In this document: positions 8,401 to 17,592 of the stretch, one piece after another
How the letters are laid out: each line of letters opens with the position of its first letter
How positions within the stretch are numbered: position 1 is the first letter of the stretch
Assembly: GCF_012933505.1 (NCBI RefSeq)
Contig: NZ_JABBNB010000007.1
Coordinates: forward strand, 62,001 to 126,000
Direction of reading: 5' to 3'
DNA length: 64,000 nucleotides
Source: Gordonia asplenii
Lineage (GTDB): Bacteria; Actinomycetota; Actinomycetes; Mycobacteriales; Mycobacteriaceae
The notes under the pieces: model-generated
What the model was told of the DNA's origin: nothing
What the model saw: only the letters and a program-made list of their open reading frames with translations
Databases searched by the model: none
Made by a program: the position numbers and the translations under genes

Positions 8401-11400
8401 CTTCCAGACACAGTCACACCTCTTGGCCGCGACCTTCCACGGTGATTTCCTCAACGCGGGTGACCCGGCCGCGTTAGCCGAGACCGTGCGCGCTGCGCCT
8501 CACGGACTTTTCGGGAAGCGCAAACGAATCGAGCAGGCTCAGAGCGAGTTGCGCCGGGCGTTACGGCCCGGCGTCGAGCTCGCGCTCGAGGATGCAATCC
8601 CGCTACTCGACCAGATCCCCGGATTCCGGAGCTCCCACGCAGAGGTAAAGGGGAACTTCAGCACCGTGCTAGGCCCACTGCTGCCCGTAGGTTGGGAGCC
8701 CCTATCGCCGTCCGCACATGACGAGATCGAGGGTGTCCGTCAGCATATCTCGACAACGCTTCAGTTCGCTGGCGACCATGCACAAATATGGCATACCTTG
8801 CGCTCGCTGGACAGAGTCTCAGCCAGCACGCTCGACACGATCACTGGCGCCGTGCGCGCCTGGAATGCCTTACTCGCTGCCACTGGAGCCGACTCGACGA
8901 CCCTGTCTCGATGGCAAGCCGGCCAAGGATGGTTCGCTTCGTGGGCGCACTATCAGCCGAAATGGCAAGCCGACCTCGACGATCGTGGTCCCAACGTCGC
9001 CCGCCGGTTCCTCGCCCTCAATGCCGCACTCGCTCCGCTGCGCGCCTACGGCCTAGATGACTTCGCGAACGCACTACTCAGCGGCGAGGTGCCCCACACT
9101 GAGGCCGAAGTCCGCTTCCTCTCCGGCGTTGCCCAAGCCTCGATCGCCGAACGGACTCGTGTCGGCGGCCTGTCCGATTTCGCCACCGCTTTGCAGGATG
9201 GCGAAGTATCAGACTTCGTCAATTCAGCGCAGGCAATGCGGACCGAACTTGCACACTCGCTGCCCGCCCGGCTTGCTGTACAGCGCCAGTTTGATCCGGA
9301 CCGACTCACCGGTTCCTACGGCAAGCTCCGCGGCGCGCTCGACGGTAAGCGCAAGGTCGCGTCGGTCAGAAGACTAATGCAGGACTATGGACGTGAAATC
9401 GTCTCCGCCGCGCCATGTTTCCTGGTCAGCCCGGCATCGCTCGCCCAGTTTGTGCCCCCAGGATCGGTGACGTTCGACCTCGTCGTGTTCGACGAAGCAT
9501 CTCAAGTCACGGTTGCCCAAGCGATCGGCGCCCTCGGACGGGCAAATTCGGCGGTGATCGTCGGGGATTCAAAGCAGATGCCACCCACATCTATCGGAAT
9601 CGCCAACTCCGACATCAGCGATGACGCCGAAGATGACGGCGATACCTCCGGCGCCGTTCCCGAGGATCTCGAAAGTATTCTGTCGGAAAGCGTCGAATCG
9701 GGGATCCCCCGACTGTGGTTATCGTGGCACTACCGCAGCCAAGATGAGTCGCTGATCGCGTTCTCCAACGACAAGTATTACGAGTCGAAGCTTGCGACTC
9801 TGCCCAGCCCCGGTCAAACGGCGGACACCGGAGTCGAACTAAGACGTGTCCACGGACATTTCAACCGTGAAGATCGCACACATGAGTTCAGGACGAACCG
9901 CGTCGAGGCCGAAGGCATCGTGACCGAGATCCGGCGGCTCGTGAATTCCGAAGTCCCACAGCGCAGTATCGGGGTGGTGACCTTCAACCGCCAGCAGCAG
10001 GATCTGGTGCTTAACCTACTTGAGGAAAGCGGCGATCCCACTATCATCGCTCTTTTGCAGCCCGAAGCAACTGACGGACTGTTCGTGAAAAACCTCGAGA
10101 ACGTACAGGGCGACGAGCGGGATGTCATTCTGTTCTCGACCGCCTTCTCAAAGCCACCGAACGGCGATCAATTACCACTGAACTTCGGTCCGCTAACGCG
10201 CGCGGGAGGTGAGCGACGCCTGAATGTCGCCGTAACTCGCGCGCGACGAAAAGTGTTGGTGTTCAGCTCATTTGACCCGACCGATATCGACCTGAGCCGC
10301 ACCCGGTCGATTGGGATGGCACATCTGCGCCGCTACCTTGAGACCGCGGACTCACGCACTCCGACTATCACGACTCCCGATACGAAATTATCGGGCTCGC
10401 TCCAGAGCGACATCGCCGACGCGTTGCGAGCGAAGGGGTTCGAGGTGCGCGTCAATTACGGGATGTCAGAATTCGTCGTCGATATCGCGGTGCGTGCACA
10501 GACATCCGACGACTGGCAGATCGCGGTGATGCTCGACGGCCCACAGTGGCGCAAACGTCCGACAGTTACCGACCGCGACGTCATGCCGAGTCTGCTGGAG
10601 TCAATAATGCACTGGCCTGAAGTGATTCGCGTGTGGCTACCCGACTGGCTGCAGCATCGCGCTGATGTCACCAGTCGGATTGCCGCGGCAGTCGAGAGAG
10701 CAGAGTTCGACCGAATCGCTGCGGGATTGGAAGCCGCGGGCGTGACTGCCTCACCCGATACGACGAATACCGGCGACCCTCTGCCCAAAGATTCTATGCT
10801 CAGTGAGCCGATTCGGTCGGTCACCACAGCACCCCAAACCCGAATCGATTACGTTAAACGGGTCAAGCCGATCGAAACTCCCAGTCTAGTCGTAGACGGT
10901 GCCCGTGAGGCCGAGCCGACTGGTTCTGCTCTACCTGCGCCGGTGCGCGAACCGATTGTGATGCACGACAATACGCCCGTTGCGATGCCGTATCAATTGT
11001 CGCCACGCGATGCTCTCGGCGTGCGCGATGAGCTCGACAATCAACACTCACGTGCATTGCGTGACAAGATCAGCCGCGGAATCGTTGAGACGATCGAAGC
11101 TGAGGGTCCGGTCGAGCATGATCGCTTGTGCAAAATCGTCGTCAGGCGGTTCGGATGGGACAAGACCACCGCACCGAGACGAGCATTTGTGGCGAAGTTG
11201 ATCCCTGCGGGCCGCGTGTATCGCGACGAGTCGCTCGGTGACTTCGTGTGGCCGGACAGTTTGGACCCCGCATCATGGCGAGCTTTTCGCCAAAGCCGGT
11301 CCAAGGAACGGCCACTAAATGAGATCTGTGCCGAGGAGATTATCAACGCTCTATGCTTTGCCGCCGCACAACGCGATTGCGACATCGAGCAACTTACTCG

Positions 11401-11533
11401 CGATACTTTGATGCTGTTCGGTCAAGGGCGGCTAACCGAGACAGCCGGTAGTCGCGTGGGCGCCTGCATCGATCGGGCGGTCGGTCAGGGCCGAATGTCA
11501 CTAGTCAGTGAGCGCTACCGGGTTGTCGACTGA
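5483..11533 (+). CDS. Giant DUF4011/SF1 helicase with transglutaminase-like, Vsr-like nuclease and DUF3320 domains
   Basis: A 2016-residue multidomain protein, started by ATG with CAGGAG 7 nt upstream. In order: an N-terminal beta-rich region (1-160); a transglutaminase-like domain (about 170-330) with Cys242 in FGTCIDLA and His268 in EGHAFVGFW; DUF4011 (from about 404, RVKRWKRSLLDLSTRNRLLNL); and a superfamily 1 helicase core with Walker A GPPGTGKS at 717-724, a long insertion, Walker B VVFDEAS near D1337, and motif VI LNVAVTRAR near 1580. A Vsr/MTES_1575-like nuclease fold follows (about 1637-1730: FVVDIAV, then MLDGPQW where relatives have an acidic IECDG, then DRD and VWLPDW). DUF3320 is at about 1830-1910. 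Related large helicases are found near phage-defence genes. Codon use is visibly more A/T-rich than in dnaG or dgt, and no partner gene adjoins it. A defence role is inferred, not shown. Confidence 0.85.
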   Translation: MTSQDQVSHGFVPAHVWDTDSLRLSVSALPVMNYVLSHNSVPIIQRVEITNIGEGPKTDVIVRAALLGLETDDDDAPEWTQTVTALRSGESVGWELIRDVNPERAHLRRLTEAYDATLEFSLAAGLDTTPGIFDVPVRLLAHNEWIYTPACVESLASFVQPNSEAIRAVLDAASTILGEQTGDPALQGYQEGPVRAGKIAAAVYSALSARGLRYSNPPASFETTGQKVRTADEVLSERFGTCIDLAVLYAGTLEAVGLHPQIWIVEGHAFVGFWRDEIVSPTAVISDPNQMDNLAKSGNVVLSEAKFYSPSTAPTFAAAVAEARQHLSYHDRLRCVIDIAAARRARITPIPTSADADRSETVTANVCTATLSASPVADLTLPAELADERDGDQVLDTTDTAPGRVKRWKRSLLDLSTRNRLLNLRTSREVVYLTLPDRALAKAADCVHSGKRFTLRASDDLGNLQQLSGIRSAAELPVDEITTVFDQRREVFAALSESNYASTLKNLQRTARMLLEETGSANLYLTLGSLVHETKSGARAQAPLFLLPVRIAGGEGNSSFTVTRNTTETAEPNFCLTEWLRVAHNNVIIDALSSPPIDDNRGLDLPSALTRIRADLAQFGLPFRVEETAAIAICKFGTFGMWQDLQVHWNVLEQSPLVHHLTYRPGETFIDPHAENDDSLQTIPVDETAHALPSVYDGSQLRAVELSAQGRTFVLEGPPGTGKSQTITNLIARNLDAGRTVLFVAEKQAALDVVRTRLDKIGLRPFLLDLHGAGQRGENVRAQLKDSLEFQAQYNEKRFEAELARWRSKHRALDLYPGKIHDRNAVGDSLWSATDTVTASPGQKYVNLPTRFVSTATPEQVNKIRDGVVEFSRLAIPADIRHDNPWVLASSIVDDDVLVNSVRHASTALVRAQSDSIAARILSSLPTPGDALTLVSRARTEADTFHLTSSDLEEFTDARWTQRMANANRQLADFQTQSHLLAATFHGDFLNAGDPAALAETVRAAPHGLFGKRKRIEQAQSELRRALRPGVELALEDAIPLLDQIPGFRSSHAEVKGNFSTVLGPLLPVGWEPLSPSAHDEIEGVRQHISTTLQFAGDHAQIWHTLRSLDRVSASTLDTITGAVRAWNALLAATGADSTTLSRWQAGQGWFASWAHYQPKWQADLDDRGPNVARRFLALNAALAPLRAYGLDDFANALLSGEVPHTEAEVRFLSGVAQASIAERTRVGGLSDFATALQDGEVSDFVNSAQAMRTELAHSLPARLAVQRQFDPDRLTGSYGKLRGALDGKRKVASVRRLMQDYGREIVSAAPCFLVSPASLAQFVPPGSVTFDLVVFDEASQVTVAQAIGALGRANSAVIVGDSKQMPPTSIGIANSDISDDAEDDGDTSGAVPEDLESILSESVESGIPRLWLSWHYRSQDESLIAFSNDKYYESKLATLPSPGQTADTGVELRRVHGHFNREDRTHEFRTNRVEAEGIVTEIRRLVNSEVPQRSIGVVTFNRQQQDLVLNLLEESGDPTIIALLQPEATDGLFVKNLENVQGDERDVILFSTAFSKPPNGDQLPLNFGPLTRAGGERRLNVAVTRARRKVLVFSSFDPTDIDLSRTRSIGMAHLRRYLETADSRTPTITTPDTKLSGSLQSDIADALRAKGFEVRVNYGMSEFVVDIAVRAQTSDDWQIAVMLDGPQWRKRPTVTDRDVMPSLLESIMHWPEVIRVWLPDWLQHRADVTSRIAAAVERAEFDRIAAGLEAAGVTASPDTTNTGDPLPKDSMLSEPIRSVTTAPQTRIDYVKRVKPIETPSLVVDGAREAEPTGSALPAPVREPIVMHDNTPVAMPYQLSPRDALGVRDELDNQHSRALRDKISRGIVETIEAEGPVEHDRLCKIVVRRFGWDKTTAPRRAFVAKLIPAGRVYRDESLGDFVWPDSLDPASWRAFRQSRSKERPLNEICAEEIINALCFAAAQRDCDIEQLTRDTLMLFGQGRLTETAGSRVGACIDRAVGQGRMSLVSERYRVVD

Positions 11534-11661
11534 GCCCGCGTGGCCAGCTTCATCCGGCTCAAGGGCCTGGCTGAACGCGACTCGCCGCTAAGGCGTGTCT
11601 CCAATTCCCTTTGTGGATCCTCGGTGGATTCGATGCCTCGCGAAAGAATCGGGAAACACAC

Positions 11662-12297
11662 CTAGTTGACCAACAGCCGCGGCAACGATTCGGCGATCCA
11701 CCGCTCGTATTTCTCCGGCGCCCATCCGGCGTCGACGGTGAACATCGAGAACAGCGACGGCGAGGTGATGACCGCAAGTGAGTCGGCGGCGTCGTCGACG
11801 CTGAGCCCCGGACGAAGGTGGTCGGCGAAGAACCGTTCGATGAACAGTCGCGAGTCGGCGCGCAGTGCAGCCATCAGCGCCGCACGTAGGTCGCGCAAGG
11901 CTGGGTCGGCCGACGCCGCGAGCTCCATGACGCGGATCAGCGGCGCCACCGACTCGTTGAGCGCGCGCAGAAACTCGGCAGCGGCCGCGAACCGCGCGTA
12001 GACGTCGTCGTCGACCGCATCGAGCGCGGCCAGGTAGCGGTCGGCGACCGGGACGCCGTCGACGTCGCCGGCGAGCGCGAAGTCGATCGCTGTGCCGAGC
12101 ACGTTCGCCTTCGATCCGAAGGCGGCGTACACAGTCGGCGTCGACACGTCGGCCGCGCGCGCTATCTGATCGATCGACGTCGATCCGAAGCCCTGTGCCA
12201 CAAAGAGTTTCGTCGCCTCCTCGACGATGCGGTGGCGTCGGGCATCGGCGGCTGCCCGGCGTCGACTGCCGTCATACGTTCGACCGATCTGCGCCAT
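11662..12297 (-). CDS. TetR-family transcriptional regulator
   Basis: A 211-residue repressor-like protein. The N-terminal helix-turn-helix is clear (RRHRIVEEATKLFVAQGFG, STSIDQIARAADVSTPTVYAAFGSK at about 20-65). The C-terminal part is the variable ligand-binding helix bundle. ATG at 12297 is preferred over an upstream ATG because AAAGGTG lies at the right spacing. It diverges from the flavin-binding protein gene at 12376 across a perfect palindrome, so it most likely represses both. The effector is unknown. Confidence 0.88.
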   Translation of the reverse strand: MAQIGRTYDGSRRRAAADARRHRIVEEATKLFVAQGFGSTSIDQIARAADVSTPTVYAAFGSKANVLGTAIDFALAGDVDGVPVADRYLAALDAVDDDVYARFAAAAEFLRALNESVAPLIRVMELAASADPALRDLRAALMAALRADSRLFIERFFADHLRPGLSVDDAADSLAVITSPSLFSMFTVDAGWAPEKYERWIAESLPRLLVN

Positions 12298-12326
12298 TGA
12301 CACCTTTCGAACCAATTTCTAGAGTC

Positions 12327-12345
12327 ACCTCTATTCAATAGAGGT
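12327..12345. promoter_or_regulatory. Probable TetR operator
   Basis: A perfect inverted repeat, ACCTCTATT-C-AATAGAGGT, lies in the 78-bp gap between the divergent TetR and flavin-protein genes. Two more matching positions extend each arm after one mismatch. Size and place fit a TetR dimer site controlling both directions. Confidence 0.65.
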
Positions 12346-12375
12346 AACAATATCAAAACTCCTCAGGAGGCCACC

Positions 12376-13386
12376 GTGAACCCGCAACCCGACACTCGCA
12401 CCCAGCTCGACTGGCCGTCGATCGCCGCCCAGGCGACTTCGTTCATCGCGACCGAATATGCGTCGGTGAGCCGCGACGGCACACCCGTCACCTGGCCGGT
12501 GACGCCGTATTCGGGCACCGACCGCGGCACGGTCGACATCTCGACCGGGCTGACGTACCCGTTGAAAGCCGAGCGGGCACGGCGCAATCCGAAGGTCGCA
12601 CTGTCGTTCTCCGAGCCGACCGGATCCGGGCTCGACGCTCCCGCCACCTTCGTGATCCAGGGATACGCGACGGTGCGCGACGCCGACCTGCGCGCCAACT
12701 CGGCACGGTATCTGGCGCAGTCGGCGGAGCGGTTCCCCGATCTCACGGCGTCGACGCCCGATGCCGTGATGCGGCGAATGGCCTGGTATTGGACTCGGAT
12801 CTGGGTCGAAGTCACGCCAGTGCGCGTGCTGTGGTGGCCCGGCGGAGACTTGACCGCGGCACCGCAGGTATGGGAACCGGCGAGCCCGTTCGACGTCCCG
12901 GCGTCGGACCCGGCGCCGGGTGGCCGCGGTGCCGGATCCTGGAATTGCGCGACGCCGGAACCGTGGCAGCGCAAAACACTCCACGCAATCGAGGCACTGG
13001 GACTGCCGGTGCTGACCGTCGTCGACGACGCCGGTTGGCCACTCCCGCTGCGGATGCGTGCCGCGCAGCGCACCGACTTCGGCTTCCGCCTGACCCCGCC
13101 GAATGGCGTCACCATCCCCGACGGCGCAGCGTGCCTCACCTTCCACACCCACGCGGAGACCTTCGACAGCCAGTCCAACGTCGGGGTGATCGGGACCTGC
13201 CGCTGGGTCGGCGAGAGCGTCGAATTCCACGCTGAGCGTTTGATGCAGAACTTCGACGTGCCGCGCAATCCCTTGCGTCGAGCAGTACACATGTTGTCTG
13301 CGGGACGAAAGTTGAAGCGGCGCTTGGATTCCGAAGCACAGCGTCGAGGCCAGCGGGTGCCTCGGTATGAGGAGCTGGGTCGGTAG
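12376..13386 (+). CDS. Pyridoxamine 5'-phosphate oxidase-like (FMN split-barrel) protein
   Basis: A 336-residue protein with an N-terminal flavin-binding split-barrel signature (ATEYASVSRDGTPVTWPVTPY, then STGLTYPLKAERARRNPKVALSFSEP and FVIQGYATVRDADL at about 25-105). A second, similar barrel-like stretch lies at 200-290 (LPVLTVVDDAGWPLPLRMRA; AACLTFHTHAETFDSQSNVGVIG), so it may be a tandem-domain member. Such proteins bind FMN or F420 and reduce small molecules; the substrate cannot be read from sequence. The GTG start has AGGAGG 6 nt upstream. It is controlled in all likelihood by the divergent TetR. Confidence 0.75.
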   Translation: MNPQPDTRTQLDWPSIAAQATSFIATEYASVSRDGTPVTWPVTPYSGTDRGTVDISTGLTYPLKAERARRNPKVALSFSEPTGSGLDAPATFVIQGYATVRDADLRANSARYLAQSAERFPDLTASTPDAVMRRMAWYWTRIWVEVTPVRVLWWPGGDLTAAPQVWEPASPFDVPASDPAPGGRGAGSWNCATPEPWQRKTLHAIEALGLPVLTVVDDAGWPLPLRMRAAQRTDFGFRLTPPNGVTIPDGAACLTFHTHAETFDSQSNVGVIGTCRWVGESVEFHAERLMQNFDVPRNPLRRAVHMLSAGRKLKRRLDSEAQRRGQRVPRYEELGR

Positions 13387-13663
13387 GAGGTCGAAGTGAA
13401 CGCTGCGAGGTGGCACTGCCATCGTACGCGCGTTAACACTGCGGTAGTCGAATTATCGCGGCGGTAGTCGGTTCCCGCGGACGTGATTACCGAGATGGGA
13501 AGACGTTGCCGCAGCGCCGAATCGGATACCGCAATGTCAGCGAACTACCCCCGCCCGATCGCCAGACCCAAACCGGGCCCCCTCAGCCGGATGGATGCCG
13601 ATGTAGCGTCCGTGTCGCTCACGGGGACCCGTATCTACTCGCGACGTCACCGCGCCGAGCCCG

Positions 13664-14965
13664 CTACCCCAGATGCGCTTGCATCCCCGAGTTCTGCTTG
13701 TCCATACGCTCCAGTCGGCCCTCGGTCATGGATGCGATCTGATCGACGATCACACGCATGCGCTCGGCGTCGTCGGCTGCGGCGTTCCATGAGGGGACGA
13801 ACAACGGATCCAGTCCGCCCGGTGCGGCGGCGAGCAGCCACGTCGCGACGCGATGAATCCGGTCGCGCTGGCGATCCTGATGCGACCGATGGCGCAGATT
13901 GGAGAAAATGAACCGCAGCGCAACGGTTTTCAGCACCGCCACCTCGGCGGCCACCAGTGGCGGCACCGACAAATCAGCGTCGTACCGTGAGATCGGCCGG
14001 CCCCCGACCACGTCCCGCGTACCCGATACCGCAGCATTGGCGAACCGCCCGATCAGCTCCGACGTGAACCTCTTCAACGCTACCGACGACGTCAACGTCC
14101 CGTCGAATTGTCCAAGCGCCGCAACGATTTCCATCCGCGAGAGCCGCTGCGCGGCATCGATCATCGCATCGGCGTCGAGTCCCTTGAAATACCTCACGCC
14201 CAACTCGGCCAGCGCCCGCTGGTCCGACGGATCGCCCAGCGAACGCAGATCGATGCGACCCGAGATGATGCCGTCCTCGACGTCGTGTACCGAGTAGGCG
14301 ACGTCGTCGGACCAGTCCATCACCTGCGACTCCAGGCACTGCCGCGTCGTTCCGGCGCCGGCAGAATCCGATCGGATCCATCGCAGTGCGGCCGAATCGT
14401 CGTCGTACGCACCGAATTTCGATCCCGGCGCAGTCCGCGTCCACGGGTACTTCAGGGTCGCGTCCAACGAAGCTCGCGTCAGATTCATTCCGGCGCTCGA
14501 TCCGTCGGCCGCGAGGATCTTCGGCTCGAGCCGGGTCAGAATCCGCAGATTCTGCGCGTTGCCCTCGAACCCGCCATACTCCGACGCCACCTCGTCGAGC
14601 GCCCGCTCACCGTTGTGCCCGTATGGCGGATGGCCGATGTCGTGGGCCAGGCCGGCCAACTCCACGAGATCGGGGTCGCAGCCCAGCTCGACGGCGATCC
14701 CCCGCCCGATCTGCCCGACCTCCAACGAATGCGTCAGCCGCGTGCGCGGTGTGTCACCCTCGCGCGGACCGACCACCTGCGTCTTGTCCGCGAGCCGACG
14801 CAGTGCCGCGCAATGCAGCACCCGTGCCCGGTCGCGCGCGAAATCGTTGCGGTGATCGGTGTGCACCCCGGGCAGGCCGGCGGTCTTCGGCCTCTCGGGC
14901 ACAAGGCGTTCCAGCGACGCCGCGTCATAGTCGGCGGCTGGGGACACCGGGGACGAACTAGTCAA
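13664..14965 (-). CDS. dgt: Deoxyguanosinetriphosphate triphosphohydrolase-like protein
   Basis: A 433-residue HD-domain enzyme that removes triphosphate from dNTPs, chiefly dGTP in the named family. Metal ligands are visible: H79 in THSLEV and H108-D109 in [14 protein letters not shown]. The later [17 protein letters not shown] segment supplies the last aspartate. The length matches the mycobacterial protein (about 430). The TTG start overlaps the stop of the upstream cold-shock gene by 8 nt; GTG at 14947 is an alternative. It is translated after, and probably with, the cold-shock gene. Confidence 0.93.
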   Translation of the reverse strand: MTSSSPVSPAADYDAASLERLVPERPKTAGLPGVHTDHRNDFARDRARVLHCAALRRLADKTQVVGPREGDTPRTRLTHSLEVGQIGRGIAVELGCDPDLVELAGLAHDIGHPPYGHNGERALDEVASEYGGFEGNAQNLRILTRLEPKILAADGSSAGMNLTRASLDATLKYPWTRTAPGSKFGAYDDDSAALRWIRSDSAGAGTTRQCLESQVMDWSDDVAYSVHDVEDGIISGRIDLRSLGDPSDQRALAELGVRYFKGLDADAMIDAAQRLSRMEIVAALGQFDGTLTSSVALKRFTSELIGRFANAAVSGTRDVVGGRPISRYDADLSVPPLVAAEVAVLKTVALRFIFSNLRHRSHQDRQRDRIHRVATWLLAAAPGGLDPLFVPSWNAAADDAERMRVIVDQIASMTEGRLERMDKQNSGMQAHLG

Positions 14966-15446
14966 GCACCCAGCCCCGACCGACCGCGAAGTCGGTGAAC
15001 CGCTGCCGGATCTCGATGATCTGCCCCGCCGTCAGGTCGTCGGAAGAGTCGAGCAGCAGCTCGGTGATCTCTTCGCTGAACGATCCGGCATCGAGCGAAC
15101 CGCCGCCTCCACCGCGCGGCCGACGTCCCCGATCACCGCGATCCCGATCGCGGCCATGGCCGTGATCACGACCACCACGGTCGTGCGACTCGCGGCGATG
15201 CGCCCGCTCGCCCGCGGCGTCGTCGCTGCCTGCCGGCGCCTCTTCGGTAACCGATACATTGACGGCCTTCGACCCACGGTCGGTGTCTTCGACGTCGAAT
15301 TCGACGACGGCGCCCGGCTTCAGGAGGTTTTCATCGATATCGATGTCGTTGATGTGCAGGAATACATCGGCTCCCCCGGTCTCCGGCGCCAAGAACCCGA
15401 ATCCACGATTGGTGTCGTAGTGAACAACTTTTCCGCTGACAGACAC
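14958..15446 (-). CDS. Cold-shock-domain protein with Arg/Gly/His-rich linker
   Basis: A 162-residue single-stranded nucleic-acid-binding protein. The cold-shock domain fills residues 1-66 with RNP1-like GFGFL (15-19) and RNP2-like VFLHI (28-32). A basic, disordered linker of Arg, Asp, His and Gly (about 75-115) follows. A compact C-terminal helix pair ([19 protein letters not shown]...) is conserved in actinobacterial relatives, to my knowledge. GTG at 15446 is chosen because the domain begins there. It overlaps dgt by 8 nt, so the two are cotranscribed. Probable RNA chaperone. Confidence 0.82.
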   Translation of the reverse strand: MSVSGKVVHYDTNRGFGFLAPETGGADVFLHINDIDIDENLLKPGAVVEFDVEDTDRGSKAVNVSVTEEAPAGSDDAAGERAHRRESHDRGGRDHGHGRDRDRGDRGRRPRGGGGGSLDAGSFSEEITELLLDSSDDLTAGQIIEIRQRFTDFAVGRGWVLD

Positions 15447-15578
15447 GTACCCATTCCCATCCGGCGGGCGCAGAATCCGCAGGCCCCTTGCCTGCGATCG
15501 CAACTCACACCTCGTCCATCATGACAGAAGTCGGGCCGACCCAACGACTGTTGAGCCAGCCCGGCGTCGCACGAAGGG

Positions 15579-16982
15579 TCAGGCGCCGACCAGCTGACCG
15601 GCGAGATACTCGACAACCTTGTCGAGCGCGACGCGCTGCTGACTCATGGTGTCGCGCTCGCGGATCGTGACGGCCTGGTCGTCGAGCGTGTCGAAGTCGA
15701 CCGTGACGCAGAACGGCGTGCCGATCTCGTCCTGACGCCGGTACCGCTTGCCGATGCCCTGAGCGTCGTCGAACTCGACGTTCCAGTATTTGCGCAACTC
15801 AGCGGCGAGATCTTTCGCCTTGGGCGAGAGCTTCTCGTTGCGCGAGAGCGGCAACACCGCCACCTTGATCGGCGCCAGACGCCGATCGAGGCGCAGCACG
15901 GTGCGAGTATCGGTGCCGCCCTTGGCATTCGCCACTTCTTCTTCGGTGTACGCGTCACAGAGGAACGCCATCAGCGAGCGGGTCAAACCGGCGGCCGGTT
16001 CGATGACGAACGGCGTGTACCGCTCACCCGATGCCTGGTCGAAGAACGACAGATCCTCACCGGAGGCCTTGCTGTGCGTCGACAGGTCGTAGTCGGTGCG
16101 GTTCGCGATGCCCTCGAGCTCACCCCACGGGTTACCCGCGAAGCCGAACTTGTATTCGACGTCGACGGTGCTCTTCGAGTAGTGCGACAGTTTCTCTTTG
16201 GGATGGTCGTAGAGGCGCAGGTTCTCCGGATCGATGCCGAGGTCGGTGTACCAGTTGAACCGCTGATCGATCCAGTACTTCTGCCACTCTTCGTCCTCGC
16301 CGGGTTTGACGAAGAACTCCATCTCCATCTGTTCGAACTCGCGGGTGCGGAAGATGAAGTTGCCCGGGGTGATCTCGTTGCGGAAGCTCTTGCCGATCTG
16401 CGCGATGCCGAACGGGGGCTTCTTGCGAGCGGTGGTCATCACGTTCTTGAAGTTGATGAAGATGCCCTGCGCGGTCTCCGGGCGCAAGTAGTGCAGGCCG
16501 GCTTCGTCGTCGACGGGGCCGAGGAAAGTCTTCATCAAGCCGCTGAACGCCTTGGGCTCGGTCCAGTTGCCCGGCTGTCCGGTCTCCGGATCGTTGATGT
16601 CGGCCAGGCCGTTCTCCGGCGGATGGCCGTGCTTGGCCTCGTACGCTTCGATCAAATGGTCTGCGCGGTAACGCTTGTGGGTGTGAAGCGACTCGACGAG
16701 CGGGTCGGTGAACACCTCGACGTGACCCGACGCCTCCCACACCTGGCGGGGCAGGATGACCGAGCTGTCCAGTCCGACGACGTCGTCGCGGCTGGTCACC
16801 ATCGCGCGCCACCACTGCTTCTTGATGTTTTCCTTCAGCTCCACACCGAGTGGGCCGTAGTCCCACGCCGAGCGCGTTCCGCCGTAGATCTCACCGCACG
16901 GAAACACCAGGCCTCGACGCTTGGCGAGGTTGACGATTGCATCGACACGGTTTGACGGTGAGCTGGCCACGGGTGTTGTCAC
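15579..16982 (-). CDS. glyS: Glycyl-tRNA synthetase (alpha2 type)
   Basis: A 467-residue class II aminoacyl-tRNA synthetase of the dimeric eukaryote/actinobacterial type, charging tRNA-Gly. Family blocks run the full length: [26 protein letters not shown] near 15-40, [25 protein letters not shown] (motif 2), [14 protein letters not shown] (motif 3) and an anticodon-binding C-terminus. GTG at 16982 gives a length within a few residues of the M. tuberculosis enzyme. The gene stands alone, divergent from the HxlR regulator. Confidence 0.96.
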   Translation of the reverse strand: MTTPVASSPSNRVDAIVNLAKRRGLVFPCGEIYGGTRSAWDYGPLGVELKENIKKQWWRAMVTSRDDVVGLDSSVILPRQVWEASGHVEVFTDPLVESLHTHKRYRADHLIEAYEAKHGHPPENGLADINDPETGQPGNWTEPKAFSGLMKTFLGPVDDEAGLHYLRPETAQGIFINFKNVMTTARKKPPFGIAQIGKSFRNEITPGNFIFRTREFEQMEMEFFVKPGEDEEWQKYWIDQRFNWYTDLGIDPENLRLYDHPKEKLSHYSKSTVDVEYKFGFAGNPWGELEGIANRTDYDLSTHSKASGEDLSFFDQASGERYTPFVIEPAAGLTRSLMAFLCDAYTEEEVANAKGGTDTRTVLRLDRRLAPIKVAVLPLSRNEKLSPKAKDLAAELRKYWNVEFDDAQGIGKRYRRQDEIGTPFCVTVDFDTLDDQAVTIRERDTMSQQRVALDKVVEYLAGQLVGA

Positions 16983-17083
16983 TCCACTTACTCGATTGGG
17001 CTGGAACCCATACAGCCTAGCTGTGCGACGCCGCGCGCCGGGAATCGAGCGGGCGACCCACGTCCGCCAGGCAGTCATTTTTA

Positions 17084-17113
17084 TTGACTTAGCTGTTAGA
17101 AGCCCGATATCGT
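17084..17113 (+). promoter_or_regulatory. Promoter for a leaderless HxlR mRNA
   Basis: TTGACT (17084-17089) and TATCGT (17108-17113) form -35 and -10 boxes with an 18-bp spacer. The last T of the -10 box is 7 nt before the A of the ATG at 17120, the spacing typical of actinobacterial leaderless transcripts. Confidence 0.6.
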
Positions 17114-17119
17114 CTTGTC

Positions 17120-17566
17120 ATGCGCCACGACGACCTCGCCACCGTGAACTGCGCCGTGGCCCGCACCTGGGCCATCGTCGGCGAACGCTGGACCATGCTG
17201 ATCCTGCGCGAGTTCTTCAAGGGCGAGCATCGCTTCGATCCGATCGCCCGCAAGCTCGGCCTCGGCCGCAGCGTGCTCACCGATCGGCTGCGGATGCTCG
17301 TCGACGAGGGAATCCTCGAACGTCGGCGCTACGACACCGCACCCGATCGTCTCGACTACCACCTCACGACCAAGGGCGAGGACCTCTACCCGCTGCTGGT
17401 CGCGGTGATTCAGTGGGGCGACAAGTGGGTCGTCGACGAACCGCCCGTCATGCTCACCCATAAGACGTGCGGGCATCAACCGCGACTGTCGCTGCGCTGC
17501 GAACACTGCGACACCGATCTCGCGCGGCGCGACATTCACGCCGAATTCGCTTCCGACGCTTGGTAA
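17120..17566 (+). CDS. HxlR-family winged-helix regulator with C-terminal Cys cluster
   Basis: A 148-residue MarR-like regulator. The HxlR signature is clear: C11 in the N-terminal helix, then ARTWAIVGERWTMLILREFF, LGLGRSVLTDRLRMLVDEGILERR and YHLTTKGEDLYPLL. Beyond the usual domain is a short C-terminal tail with HKTCGH...RCEHCDTDL, which looks like a zinc ribbon (Cys/His pairs). HxlR proteins often sense aldehydes, quinones or redox through cysteines. It is followed by a MaoC-like gene 26 bp on, a plausible target or partner. Confidence 0.85.
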   Translation: MRHDDLATVNCAVARTWAIVGERWTMLILREFFKGEHRFDPIARKLGLGRSVLTDRLRMLVDEGILERRRYDTAPDRLDYHLTTKGEDLYPLLVAVIQWGDKWVVDEPPVMLTHKTCGHQPRLSLRCEHCDTDLARRDIHAEFASDAW

Positions 17567-17592
17567 TTCAACCGACAAATCGAGGAGTCACG

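Noticed and set aside
13387..13663. A small gene between the flavin protein and dgt
   Set aside because: Possible frames overlap the dgt end or lack a start signal. Composition looks non-coding.
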